A DNA stretch of 64,000 nucleotides. Origin: Sulfuricurvum sp. Lineage in GTDB: Bacteria; Campylobacterota; Campylobacteria; Campylobacterales; Sulfurimonadaceae. Of this stretch, positions 23,627 through 33,333 are shown one piece after another. The position numbers and the translations under genes were made by a program. Below the pieces are notes generated by a model. It ran no database searches. It worked only from the letters and a program-made list of their open reading frames with translations, and was not told the DNA's origin. Position 1 is the stretch's first letter. The number at the start of each line of letters is the position of its first letter. The stretch is from positions 1-64,000 of the forward strand of contig JAQULP010000014.1 in assembly GCA_028718525.1 (NCBI GenBank), read 5' to 3'.

Positions 23627-24673
23627 CTATCGTAGGGCTGTAAGCGTTTTTAGGATTTTGGGAAACGGAAGCTGTTGCATAACCCCGCCGCGGTCATATG
23701 CCTCTTTTGGCATTCCGTAAACCGTAGCCGTCTCTTCACTCTCTCCGATTGTAAATCCGCCTGCTTTTTTAATAGCAACCATTCCGTCCGCTCCGTCATC
23801 ACCGATACCGGTTAATAAAACCGCATTAATCTGTTCGCCTCGAAAAACTTTAAGAGCGCTCAGAAACATCTCATCAACACTCGGTTGAAAAAATCGGCCG
23901 TTTTTCTCTTTTTCTTCCCGAATAACGTATTTTCCCGATACTTTTTTTGCAAAATGCAGATGTACTCCCCCTTTTGCAACGTAGATACATCCATTGACCA
24001 ATTCCATATTATTTTTGGCTTCAAGAACAGGAAGAGGACTTTTTCGATCCAGGCGTGTCGCAAATGCAGCGGTAAACTGTTCGGGCATATGCTGTACGAT
24101 ACATACCGGAAAAGGGAAATTCTCAGGTAAAGAGGTACAAATTTGTTCAATTAAACCGGGGCCTCCGGTTGAAGCACCGATTAAAAGAACCTTTTTTATC
24201 TCTCCATTCGACGTTTTAACGACTTTTTCAGTGGCTGCGGAAACGGGTGTACTGCTACGTCTTGCTACCGATTTGAGTCGTCGAGCCGGTATTCTGCTTA
24301 GGGTTTTTACTTTATGCAAAATGTCGGCGCGGTTTTCCTCACGCCCGACATTCATCGTTCCGGGTTTGGCAATATAATCAACCGCACCCAGATCCAACGC
24401 TTCCATCGTAATATTGGCACTCTCTGTCGTCAATGAACTGATCATTAATATAGGCGTCGGGCGCTGCGCCATAATTTTCTCTACGGCACTTAACCCGTCC
24501 ATGACCGGCATATTGATATCCATCGTAATGACGTCGTATTGATTAGCAACCGCTTTTTCAACCGCTTCGGCACCGTTTCGTGCCGTTTCAATCTCAAAAT
24601 CAAGCTCACTTATAATTTCACTCAGCTGCTTACGAACCAGGGCTGAGTCATCAGCGATCAATACTTTTTTCAT
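23627..24673 (-). CDS. cheB: CheB protein-glutamate methylesterase with receiver domain
   Basis: Receiver (VLIADDSALVRKQL, DVITMDINMPVMDG) plus methylesterase (LLIGASTGGPGLIEQIC, VQHMPEQFTAAFATRLD, LLTGIGDDGADGM). Confidence 0.96.
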   Translation of the reverse strand: MKKVLIADDSALVRKQLSEIISELDFEIETARNGAEAVEKAVANQYDVITMDINMPVMDGLSAVEKIMAQRPTPILMISSLTTESANITMEALDLGAVDYIAKPGTMNVGREENRADILHKVKTLSRIPARRLKSVARRSSTPVSAATEKVVKTSNGEIKKVLLIGASTGGPGLIEQICTSLPENFPFPVCIVQHMPEQFTAAFATRLDRKSPLPVLEAKNNMELVNGCIYVAKGGVHLHFAKKVSGKYVIREEKEKNGRFFQPSVDEMFLSALKVFRGEQINAVLLTGIGDDGADGMVAIKKAGGFTIGESEETATVYGMPKEAYDRGGVMQQLPFPKILKTLTALR

Positions 24674-26046
24674 TTTCCCTCTTTCCCGTATGCCCGTTCT
24701 AAATCAAGGAGCAATACAAGCCTTTTCCCCTCATTAAAATGGAGAACATGTGAATAAAGCCCATAAACATCACGTTCTTCATGTAATTCGTGTTGATACA
24801 CGGCCAATACATCACTGACGCCATCAACAAAGAACCCCATCTTCCCCTGAGGAGTATCACAGATAATAATTTTTTGCTCCGCTTCAGAAGCAGGAGGAAC
24901 ATGAAGCTGGCGGTATAATGAACCGATCGTAATAATTTGCCCTCGGATATTCACTACCCCTTCCAGGGTTTCGGGAGATTCCGCAATCGGTGTTATCGGT
25001 GTTACGTCAATGATTTCCGCTACCCGTTCAATCGCAATGGCATACTCTTCACTCCCCAGTTTAAAGACAACCACTTCACACACAACATCCGATTTCTCCG
25101 TTACCGTTGAGGACGCTTCCGAACTTATAATCAATTCATCGTATTGGTTCATCACCTCATCAATCGTTTCCCTGCCGATCAACGAAATTAAATTTTCTCC
25201 GTCATGGATCACTCCAGCAAGGTTGGAGTCGTCTCTCGCCTCTGTAAAGCGTTCAATCTGTGCATCGGCGTATTCTTTAATATCAATAATCTCATCGATC
25301 ATCAATCCGACGACTTTCGGACCCAGCTGAGTTATCAATATCCGATTTTTATCACTCGCATCGGAATGAAACCCGTAACGCATACGCAAATCGATGACCA
25401 ATACAAGTTCATCACGCAGTGACATCATCCCGATAACTTCATCATCAAGGCCGCTAATCGGTGTAATTGCACGGGATGAGCCGAGAATTTCACGCAAATA
25501 ATCGATACTTAATCCATAAGATTCGCTTCCCATCCGGAAAATAAGGTAGCGACTGTTGGTATCGTTACGTTCTGATATGATTTTTTCTACGCTGTTTTTT
25601 TCGTTAACCGTTTTGGATTCAACTTGAATCTTATGAATCAAACTTAAAAGTTTCTCCACGTCCACAATTTGAATTAATTCGTCTTCATGGTGATAAATCG
25701 CCATGATGGAATCATACGGATTATGTATGGTCTCAAGCGCTTCGGGGATAATAATCACGGAAGAGACTACTTCCGAAACAACCAGGCCGATAGTGTCCCA
25801 TGCACCGCTTAAGGTCAAAATCCGGCTTTGCTGAGAGAAGATATCGACTTTGTTCATCCCTAACAAAAAGGGCATATCCACTGCCGTGATAATATTTCCC
25901 CCTACTGCACATACGCCGTATACCTCTGCCGGGCTCAAAACAAGCGGCGTAATTTCAGGTATCCGAAGGATCTGCCCTATTAGATAGGTAGGTATGCCGA
26001 AGCTAACTTTATCGTGCTGAACGATTAAAATTTCTTCGATCTTCAT
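24670..26046 (-). CDS. Triple CheW-domain scaffold protein
   Basis: Three successive CheW-like domains (EEILIVQHDKVSFGIP; RYLIFRMGSESYGLSI; VVVFKLGSEEYAIAI). Confidence 0.88.
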   Translation of the reverse strand: MKIEEILIVQHDKVSFGIPTYLIGQILRIPEITPLVLSPAEVYGVCAVGGNIITAVDMPFLLGMNKVDIFSQQSRILTLSGAWDTIGLVVSEVVSSVIIIPEALETIHNPYDSIMAIYHHEDELIQIVDVEKLLSLIHKIQVESKTVNEKNSVEKIISERNDTNSRYLIFRMGSESYGLSIDYLREILGSSRAITPISGLDDEVIGMMSLRDELVLVIDLRMRYGFHSDASDKNRILITQLGPKVVGLMIDEIIDIKEYADAQIERFTEARDDSNLAGVIHDGENLISLIGRETIDEVMNQYDELIISSEASSTVTEKSDVVCEVVVFKLGSEEYAIAIERVAEIIDVTPITPIAESPETLEGVVNIRGQIITIGSLYRQLHVPPASEAEQKIIICDTPQGKMGFFVDGVSDVLAVYQHELHEERDVYGLYSHVLHFNEGKRLVLLLDLERAYGKEGK

Positions 26047-26051
26047 CCATT

Positions 26052-27938
26052 TCAGCCTTGTTGAAGTTCATCCGCCATCACGGCAAGTTCTTCAACCCCT
26101 TCCCCGATATGCCCAACCGTCTCAATGATCAATTCACTCGCTTTTCGTGATTCCATTGCATTTCGAGCAGAGAGTTCAACCGCCTTTTGAATTTCACTCA
26201 CACCGATAAGTCCCTGATTAAGCCCTTCGATATTTTGATCGTTTATCGATTTAAGCCCTGTAAACCGGTCCAAAAGGTCAATAAGCATCGTCGTAATTTT
26301 TTCAATCTCATTAATTAAGACGGTAATCTGCTCTTTCTCCATCTCTTGATTGCCTAATAATTTAAGCCAATCGGTACGGACCGTATCGATCTCCGCATTC
26401 ATCGATTCAATAGTGTCGTTGATTTTATCGGTATTGGATTCGGAATCTTTGGCCAAATTACGGATATCGGCGCTGACCACCGCAAAACCTTTACCGAAAT
26501 CTCCGGCACGTGCCGCTTCGATCGAACCGCTAATGGCCAGCATATTTAATTGAATGATGCTATTGGAAATACTGCCTACCGTTTTATCGACGTTACGGGT
26601 CTCTTTCACGATTACATCCAGTTCGCTGCTTGCACTGCTCCCCTCGTTGATGGAGGCGCTAAAATCATTTCCAATACCGCTCATTTGCGCTTTAACGTCT
26701 CCGAAAGAAACTTTTAACAAATCAAAATTGCGTCGCGCAATTTCAATAAGTTTATTGATATCTTTAGAAGCCGAAAGACCGTTCTCAAAGAGCTCTTTAT
26801 TCATTAATGCGCTCTGATTTGTCGCTTGTGAAGCTGCTTCGATCTGATTCAAAGCACTGGTCACTTCTTTGAGTGAGCTTTGAATATCTTCCATGGAAGA
26901 GCTGATGGCATCGGCCAATGCGGCAATCTCTTCCGCTGATTTCATGGTATCGGTCGAATATTTGAGCTCCTCAGAGAGAGTATTGAGCTCTTTAATATCT
27001 TCTTCCGTCTGAACCAATGAGTTGGATTGAATCTCAATACCGTTGAGTGTTTTTTCTACCGAACGGGCAATGTTTGCCGATGCATCGGCAATATCTTTGG
27101 AACCGTCGTTAATTTGGTTGATGTAGTGGCTAAGATTTTGCGTATACGTATTCATATTACGGGCAGCTTCGACCGAATATACCGCAATTTTCGTCAACTC
27201 TTCCATTTTAAAACTCAGAGCCGTACCGCGCCCTCCCGTTTTTTCAATGATATCGGTTGTATTAACAATACTTTTAATGATTTTATCAATGCTTTCTTGA
27301 ATTTTATTCACGAGTTTGGAGATGAAATCGGCATTTTTTTCCGATTCTCCGGCAAGCGCACGCGTTTCATCGGCTACAACAGCGAACCCTTTTCCATGTT
27401 CTTTTGCCCGGCTGGCTTCGATTGCCGCATTGAGCGCAAGGAGATTGGTTTGATCAGCGATTTTAGCAATAAATCCGACCGCTTCACCGATATTTTCGGA
27501 TGAAGCCTTGAGCTCTTCAGATTTTTTTGAAGAGGTTTTCGCGACGTTTACCGCACCGGTCATACGGGAAACCGAGGCATTAATCGTTCCGACCGCACTC
27601 ATAATGTTGTCTCCGGTTACCAGTGTAGAGGAGATAACCGTATCGATCGTTGATCCCATTCGACCGATATTGGAGTTGATTGAACGGACATTTTTTAATG
27701 CCTGCTCACTTGCACCGCTGTTCTCCTCGGCTGCAGTAGCAATTTGCTCCATCGAACTTTTCAGCTGTTCGATAGCACTGACACTCTCTTGAGCATTATC
27801 AAGAATGGTCGTTGCCACACCGGCAATGCTTTCCGAAATTTGCTGTTGTTTGGCCAGAGTGCGTGATCTGCGTTTCTCTGCACCTTGTGCCGCGGATACA
27901 ACCGGGGATACGTCGCTTCGTTTAACTAATGCCATCAT
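26052..27938 (-). CDS. Cytoplasmic methyl-accepting chemotaxis protein with two signalling hairpins
   Basis: No TM segment or obvious sensor domain; hairpin 1 [37 protein letters not shown]; hairpin 2 [33 protein letters not shown]. Confidence 0.9.
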   Translation of the reverse strand: MMALVKRSDVSPVVSAAQGAEKRRSRTLAKQQQISESIAGVATTILDNAQESVSAIEQLKSSMEQIATAAEENSGASEQALKNVRSINSNIGRMGSTIDTVISSTLVTGDNIMSAVGTINASVSRMTGAVNVAKTSSKKSEELKASSENIGEAVGFIAKIADQTNLLALNAAIEASRAKEHGKGFAVVADETRALAGESEKNADFISKLVNKIQESIDKIIKSIVNTTDIIEKTGGRGTALSFKMEELTKIAVYSVEAARNMNTYTQNLSHYINQINDGSKDIADASANIARSVEKTLNGIEIQSNSLVQTEEDIKELNTLSEELKYSTDTMKSAEEIAALADAISSSMEDIQSSLKEVTSALNQIEAASQATNQSALMNKELFENGLSASKDINKLIEIARRNFDLLKVSFGDVKAQMSGIGNDFSASINEGSSASSELDVIVKETRNVDKTVGSISNSIIQLNMLAISGSIEAARAGDFGKGFAVVSADIRNLAKDSESNTDKINDTIESMNAEIDTVRTDWLKLLGNQEMEKEQITVLINEIEKITTMLIDLLDRFTGLKSINDQNIEGLNQGLIGVSEIQKAVELSARNAMESRKASELIIETVGHIGEGVEELAVMADELQQG

Positions 27939-27945
27939 TCTCTCC

Positions 27946-28368
27946 TTAATCTAGCGTTGCGTACAACGCTTCGGCTTTTTTAATATCTTCACGCGAAGGC
28001 TTTACACGGATGGATACGTATTTAATTTTTCCGTTTTTATCGGTAGAACGCAATACCGTGGCATAAACCCAGTAATATCCCCCCTCTTTACGGGCATTTT
28101 TGACGTAACCCGTCCAAAAACCTTTACTTTGCACATCATCCCATAATGATCGGAAAGCAGCATGAGGCATATCGGGATGACGCACAACGTTATGAGGTTG
28201 TCCGATCAAATCTTCCCGTTTCCATCCGGCAATTTTCAAAAAAGAATCACTGGCATACGTCACAATCCCTTTTTCATCCGTTTCAGACAATAAATACAAA
28301 TCATTGTATAGTACTTCCCCATCATCCAAAAAGGTGAGACCCTCTATTTTTTCATCAGCATTGCTCAT
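27946..28368 (-). CDS. Aer/CetB-like PAS domain protein
   Basis: Aer-type [73 protein letters not shown] (ORF reads IVTYASDSF). Confidence 0.88.
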   Translation of the reverse strand: MSNADEKIEGLTFLDDGEVLYNDLYLLSETDEKGIVTYASDSFLKIAGWKREDLIGQPHNVVRHPDMPHAAFRSLWDDVQSKGFWTGYVKNARKEGGYYWVYATVLRSTDKNGKIKYVSIRVKPSREDIKKAEALYATLD

Positions 28369-28422
28369 TATTCCCCCCCCTTACATTAAGAGACTATCGT
28401 TGAAATTTAGAATAACGGGTTA

Positions 28423-28450
28423 ATTATAAAAATAGACTGAATATCAACAA
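28423..28450 (-). promoter_or_regulatory. Candidate sigma70-type promoter upstream of the PAS/MCP genes
   Basis: On minus strand TTGTTG (28450-28445), 16 nt spacer, TATAAT (28428-28423). Confidence 0.45.
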
Positions 28451-28499
28451 GTTTCCGCACCCACTCTACGATCCGCTACCGTATAAGTAAGGTTGATAA

Positions 28500-30404
28500 T
28501 TAAAAATGCGGCGCAACGTTGCGATTTTCTGCTATTTTGGTGAGTAAAAGATGGATCATGTTAGGGAGAAACGGTTCATTCAATTGCTCTATATGCGGGT
28601 AGGATTCATAGCCTTGCACTGGCGTAGAATTTAATACCATTACCGGGATATTTTGTTCAAGCATCCGCTCCATTTGTTTGGATGATGCCGTAATAACCAC
28701 CAAATCCCATTCATCAATCTCGATATTCTGGACATAAGAAACATGCTTCATCCCAAAATCTATCAGATATTTTTCCATTAATCCGATCAATTCAGGCTCG
28801 TCATGCTCTTCAATCAATGCTACCTTTAAAAATTGATAACGCATCGAATCAAACCTGTTTCCTATCTCTTTAGTACATATCGGAGAGGGGAGATGGAATC
28901 CGAATAAACTCCCTTTCCCTTCAACGCTTCGGAAAACAATCTCACCCCCCATCCGTGTTATCAACTGATGACAAATAGATAGTCCCAAACCGGTTCCGCC
29001 GTATTGCCGTGTAATTGAACTGTCCGCCTGTTCAAAAGCATGAAATATTTTTTCTTGTTTCTCATGCTTGATCCCAATTCCGTTGTCCTGAACCATTACC
29101 CTTAACTCTCCATCCTCATACACGGCTTTCATTTTAATGATCCCCTTTTCGGGGGTAAATTTAATCGCATTACTTAAAAAATTAGCCAGTACCTGCTTAA
29201 TACGTCCTCCATCGCCTTCCAGACAAACAGGGAGCTTCGGGTCAATATAAACCCTGTAATGAATGTGTTTTTCAAGCGTTTTCGAACCAAATAATGCCGC
29301 TGCCGTACTTAAATCATGCAAAGGGGAAAAAGGTTCGCTATGAATCACAAACTTTCCGCTTTGTAATTTGGAAAAATCAAGAATTTCATTCACCGTATCA
29401 AGAAGCATTTTTGAACTGCTATCGATTACACTCAGAAAATGGAGCCCTTTCTCATCACTGATGTATTTACGAAGCATCACGATAAACCCGCTGATAGCAT
29501 TTAGCGGAGTACGGATTTCATGACTCATATTGGCGAGAAATTCATCCTTTGCCCTCTCTGCCAATCGTGCGGTCTCTACCGCTTCAACCAAGGCAGATAC
29601 GTCATACCGCATGGCTATAAACTCTGAGATCTTATTTTCATCATCCAAGATGGGTACAATCGTAGCATCAACGTAGTAGGGATCACCGTTTTTTTTACGG
29701 TTTTTGATCGTTGCATGAAAAATCTTTTTCGATTTGATCGATTGCCACATCTCCTGAAACAATTTTGGCGGTGTGTCTGGATGACGGACAATGCTGTGCG
29801 ATTTCCCTACCAGTTCTTCTCTTGAATAACCGCTTATATCGCAAAAAGCCTGATTAACATACGTTATTACCCCTCTCGGATCGGTTTTTGAGACAATGGC
29901 ACTTTTATCGATTGCTTTTTGGTATTCTTTAAAACGGATGAGTTCTTTATGAAGTGCCTGGTTTTTTGAAAAAAAGGATTGGTTATAGTACGCTAACGCA
30001 TCGGCGAACTGTGTGTCGAGAATCTCATGAATTGCATCACATAATTCGGCGGAAACCATCATCCCATGAAGAATGTTTTTGAGAATTGATTGACGGTACA
30101 GTGAAAAAAATTTATGCAGGTCCGTCACAACAATATCTCGATTTTTGAGATAATCAATTAACCTCATTATGCTTGGAGATGGTTGGTCTAAGTCCTTTTG
30201 CGTGATAATCTCCAAAAAAGAGTGATACACCGCATTCCCGTAATGTTCCCTAAAATAGGGTTCATCCATTCCATATTTCTCAAATAACGGAACCATTCTC
30301 GGATGTTTCAGCCATGTATCCACTATGACCTTTTCGCTATTGCAGAGAAAAGCATACTCTTCCGATGAAATGTGTAGTTCCATAGCGGTTATAATAGAAG
30401 CCAT
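28500..30404 (-). CDS. PAS sensor histidine kinase with helical N-terminal domain and degenerate C-terminal receiver-like part
   Basis: Aer-type PAS (GKSHSIVRHPDTPPKLFQEMW), H-box (FLANMSHEIRTPLNAISGF), HATPase (DNGIGIKHEKQEKIFHAFEQADSS...GTGLGLSICHQLI). Confidence 0.9.
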   Translation of the reverse strand: MASIITAMELHISSEEYAFLCNSEKVIVDTWLKHPRMVPLFEKYGMDEPYFREHYGNAVYHSFLEIITQKDLDQPSPSIMRLIDYLKNRDIVVTDLHKFFSLYRQSILKNILHGMMVSAELCDAIHEILDTQFADALAYYNQSFFSKNQALHKELIRFKEYQKAIDKSAIVSKTDPRGVITYVNQAFCDISGYSREELVGKSHSIVRHPDTPPKLFQEMWQSIKSKKIFHATIKNRKKNGDPYYVDATIVPILDDENKISEFIAMRYDVSALVEAVETARLAERAKDEFLANMSHEIRTPLNAISGFIVMLRKYISDEKGLHFLSVIDSSSKMLLDTVNEILDFSKLQSGKFVIHSEPFSPLHDLSTAAALFGSKTLEKHIHYRVYIDPKLPVCLEGDGGRIKQVLANFLSNAIKFTPEKGIIKMKAVYEDGELRVMVQDNGIGIKHEKQEKIFHAFEQADSSITRQYGGTGLGLSICHQLITRMGGEIVFRSVEGKGSLFGFHLPSPICTKEIGNRFDSMRYQFLKVALIEEHDEPELIGLMEKYLIDFGMKHVSYVQNIEIDEWDLVVITASSKQMERMLEQNIPVMVLNSTPVQGYESYPHIEQLNEPFLPNMIHLLLTKIAENRNVAPHF

Positions 30405-30407
30405 CGC

Positions 30408-31379
30408 TTAAAAAAACTCCATTTCGGCTACTTCGTCCGCATCCTGTGGAGAGAGAAGTATCTGAAGCTGAGCGATACTGCTTAAAAGGGTTTTATCCAA
30501 ATAGTGGATATCCTCAGCCTTCATCGTAAGAAATACGCTGGTACGCCATACCGATAAGTCGCTGATAATAGCTTTTATGTAAATAACGATATACGTCGAT
30601 TCTTCTTCCATCTGATTGAAATCGACATGCACCAATAGATCGATCAGGACCCATAATGCATAATTGAGTTCTTGAAATTCCACCAAAAGGTTAATCATTT
30701 TTGCATAACGGGTAAAGAGATCAATAACACTCGCTTTGCCTTCCGCTGAAATGGAGTCAGTCATCCCTAAAGATGCAAGCGTTTCCTCCTCAATTTCACC
30801 CAATTCATGGATAATATCCAAATCAAGCTCAACCTCCTGCATGTACGTATACGCCGAAGTCATCCCTTCCGGTTTATACGCGTCCGATGGGCCGGCAGCA
30901 ATGTGGCTTGTCTCGTGATCCGAATCGATCATGCATACTTTTTCTTCTGCCGTCTCATAATAATGGATATGCAGATATTCCTGAATAACCCCAAAAAAGT
31001 TGTGGTCAATCAGGGTACATATTTCACGCAGCAAAGAGGAATTCAAAATCCCTTTTTCAAGGGTATACGAAAGAAGCTCGTTTTTTAGATTGACACAAAT
31101 GGTAAAAACATCTTCCAAAGGGATATTCTTTTTTTCAAAGAAAACAAGCATTACCCCGATAACAGGGCAATTTCCGAGTTTATTTCTCCCCTCAACAACA
31201 CCAAAAGCATACTCAATCACTTTTGAACCAAAATAGTTACCGAAAAAAGCGGTGGTTATATTATGTTTTCCTAAGGTATGGCTAACATCCTCTGCAGCCA
31301 TCCAACGTTTTAAGAGAATTTCTTTTGCCTGGTCGGAAAACACAAAATGCGTTTTAATCGTTTCGAAATTATTTCCCAT
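30408..31379 (-). CDS. Uncharacterised two-domain protein of the chemosensory cluster
   Basis: N-terminal half resembles the N-terminus of the 28500-30404 kinase; C-terminal half resembles the C-terminus of the 14269-15606 response regulator; tail AEMEFF. Confidence 0.7.
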   Translation of the reverse strand: MGNNFETIKTHFVFSDQAKEILLKRWMAAEDVSHTLGKHNITTAFFGNYFGSKVIEYAFGVVEGRNKLGNCPVIGVMLVFFEKKNIPLEDVFTICVNLKNELLSYTLEKGILNSSLLREICTLIDHNFFGVIQEYLHIHYYETAEEKVCMIDSDHETSHIAAGPSDAYKPEGMTSAYTYMQEVELDLDIIHELGEIEEETLASLGMTDSISAEGKASVIDLFTRYAKMINLLVEFQELNYALWVLIDLLVHVDFNQMEEESTYIVIYIKAIISDLSVWRTSVFLTMKAEDIHYLDKTLLSSIAQLQILLSPQDADEVAEMEFF

Positions 31380-31659
31380 AATCCTGACCCACTTCCTAAT
31401 ACTTGACTAATCATAACTCGACTTTTCTTAATTGTGATGATAATTTAAACAACTTATCCATCAAAGTATTTACCGCTTTAGGATAAGAGGCTTTTTTTTA
31501 AATAACTATATGAATAAAATAAAATTAATTATGAAGCAAAAAAAAATTTGCATTTATAATTATTTACTATAGCCTATGAACCAAAATTATAAGTTCTTTT
31601 TCTTCGATATTTATAATGCTATAATTCTATCCGGACACTTTAATTTATAATGGTTTATT

Positions 31660-32487
31660 ATGCGTTTTTTTATCCCCATTTTCTGTATCACGCTTTCGTT
31701 ATGGGGGTTTAACGTCTCTAAAGGGAAAACGCTCCTTCTCACGCTTCCTTCCCCATCCGGAATCATTGCCTCGAACGATCACAATATAAGCGTTTTACTG
31801 CACCCTTGTGATCCGACGAAGGGAATTGCCATGCTTCCGATCGATTATTATGCTTTATCGGGAGAGCATAACCTCACATGGAGCGCTCCGGGGAAAAAGG
31901 AAGCTATCGTCCTTACGATTGTCGAGGGGGATTATCCAACCGAAACACTCAGTGTCAATCCGGCCAAAGTCACCCCGCCGCCCGAAGCTCTCGATCAGAT
32001 ATCGGCTGAAAAAGAAGAAGCCTCTCTTCTCTATGCAACGTTTACCCCGGTCCGTTACTGGAACAAACCCTTCATCCTCCCGATAGAATCGAATATTACC
32101 AGCGCTTACGGTTCAGCAAGAACCTATAACGGAACCCTCAAAAGTTACCATGGCGGAACCGATTTCAGGGCACTTACCCCCTTGCCGGTACGTGCTTCCA
32201 ATAACGGTATCGTCGTTTTGGTCAAAGAGCGCTATTATTCAGGAGGAACCGTTATTATCGATCACGGTGAAGGACTCTACAGCTGCTATTTTCATCTCAG
32301 CCGTTTCGATGTTCATACGGGAGATTACGTGACACAGGGGCAGACTATCGCCTTGACCGGAGATACCGGTAGAATCACCGGCCCGCACCTCCATTTCGGT
32401 ATCATGCTTCACGGTATACAAACCGATCCTCTCGATCTGCTTAAGCAAATTGAACATTTATTTACATCAACCAAGGGACTTTTATGA
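31660..32487 (+). CDS. M23-family metallopeptidase
   Basis: Signal peptide; YHGGTDFRA, GGTVIIDHGEGLYSCYFHLS, GRITGPHLHFGI. Confidence 0.93.
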   Translation: MRFFIPIFCITLSLWGFNVSKGKTLLLTLPSPSGIIASNDHNISVLLHPCDPTKGIAMLPIDYYALSGEHNLTWSAPGKKEAIVLTIVEGDYPTETLSVNPAKVTPPPEALDQISAEKEEASLLYATFTPVRYWNKPFILPIESNITSAYGSARTYNGTLKSYHGGTDFRALTPLPVRASNNGIVVLVKERYYSGGTVIIDHGEGLYSCYFHLSRFDVHTGDYVTQGQTIALTGDTGRITGPHLHFGIMLHGIQTDPLDLLKQIEHLFTSTKGLL

Positions 32488-33179
32488 AACGACTTTTTAT
32501 CCTGAGTTCACTTCTTGCCGCGCAGCTGAGTGCCTTCTCCACAACCAACCTTCAGTATCTTTACGGATCTTTTGAAGGGCCGACGTTTTTAGACACCCAA
32601 AGCGGTCCAAAACAAACCCTCACCGCCGAGCACTATCGGACATGGGAGTACGGGGACCTCTTTACCTTTGCCGATTATGTCTACGCACGAAAAGGGCTCC
32701 GCTTTAGCAACGATAAAAATGATTTATACGGTGAATTTTCCCCTCGCATTAGCCTCAATAAGGTCGGAGGCTTACCCGCTTCCGACGGATTGATCAAAGA
32801 GTGGTACGCGGCATTTCAGTATAACGGTTCGGATACGTATCATGCATGGCTGTATGGAGGAGGCGTTGATTTAAATATACCGGGCTTTGCCGTATTCGGG
32901 CTCAATGCGTATCGAAAAATCCAAAATATCGGTGACGATACCTATCAACTCTCGGCAAATTATTACATTCCGCTGAACGGGCAATGGCATTTTGAAGGGT
33001 TTTCAGACTGGACAACGCGAGATTTTCTAACCCAGAATCAACTGTTATTCAATGTTTCACCGTTGGCCGGGGTTATCAAAGGGAAAATAGAAGTAGGGAC
33101 CGAATGGCACTATTATCATGAAAACAGTTTTCATACGGATAATGATGTTTTTCAGGCCATGATTAAATATACTTGGTAA
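32484..33179 (+). CDS. Tsx-like/DUF5020-like outer membrane protein
   Basis: Signal peptide, aromatic-rich beta-barrel pattern with terminal aromatic residue (FQAMIKYTW). Confidence 0.65.
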   Translation: MKRLFILSSLLAAQLSAFSTTNLQYLYGSFEGPTFLDTQSGPKQTLTAEHYRTWEYGDLFTFADYVYARKGLRFSNDKNDLYGEFSPRISLNKVGGLPASDGLIKEWYAAFQYNGSDTYHAWLYGGGVDLNIPGFAVFGLNAYRKIQNIGDDTYQLSANYYIPLNGQWHFEGFSDWTTRDFLTQNQLLFNVSPLAGVIKGKIEVGTEWHYYHENSFHTDNDVFQAMIKYTW

Positions 33180-33180
33180 A

Positions 33181-33276
33181 TTAATCTTTTTTTAGGGCGG
33201 CCCATATGAATCCGCCCATACCGACACCGACAACGCCCACTAAAAACACGATTTCTATCCAATCTACACCGCTCAT
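33181..33276 (-). CDS. Small single-TM protein (31 aa), not in ORF track
   Basis: Translation MSGVDWIEIVFLVGVVGVGMGGFIWAALKKD; AAAGGAAAT ribosome-binding site just upstream of ATG. Confidence 0.55.
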   Translation of the reverse strand: MSGVDWIEIVFLVGVVGVGMGGFIWAALKKD

Positions 33277-33333
33277 CGATTTCCTTTATTCACATTCATA
33301 AATTTTAACGCCAGACAGTATACCGCCCGATGT

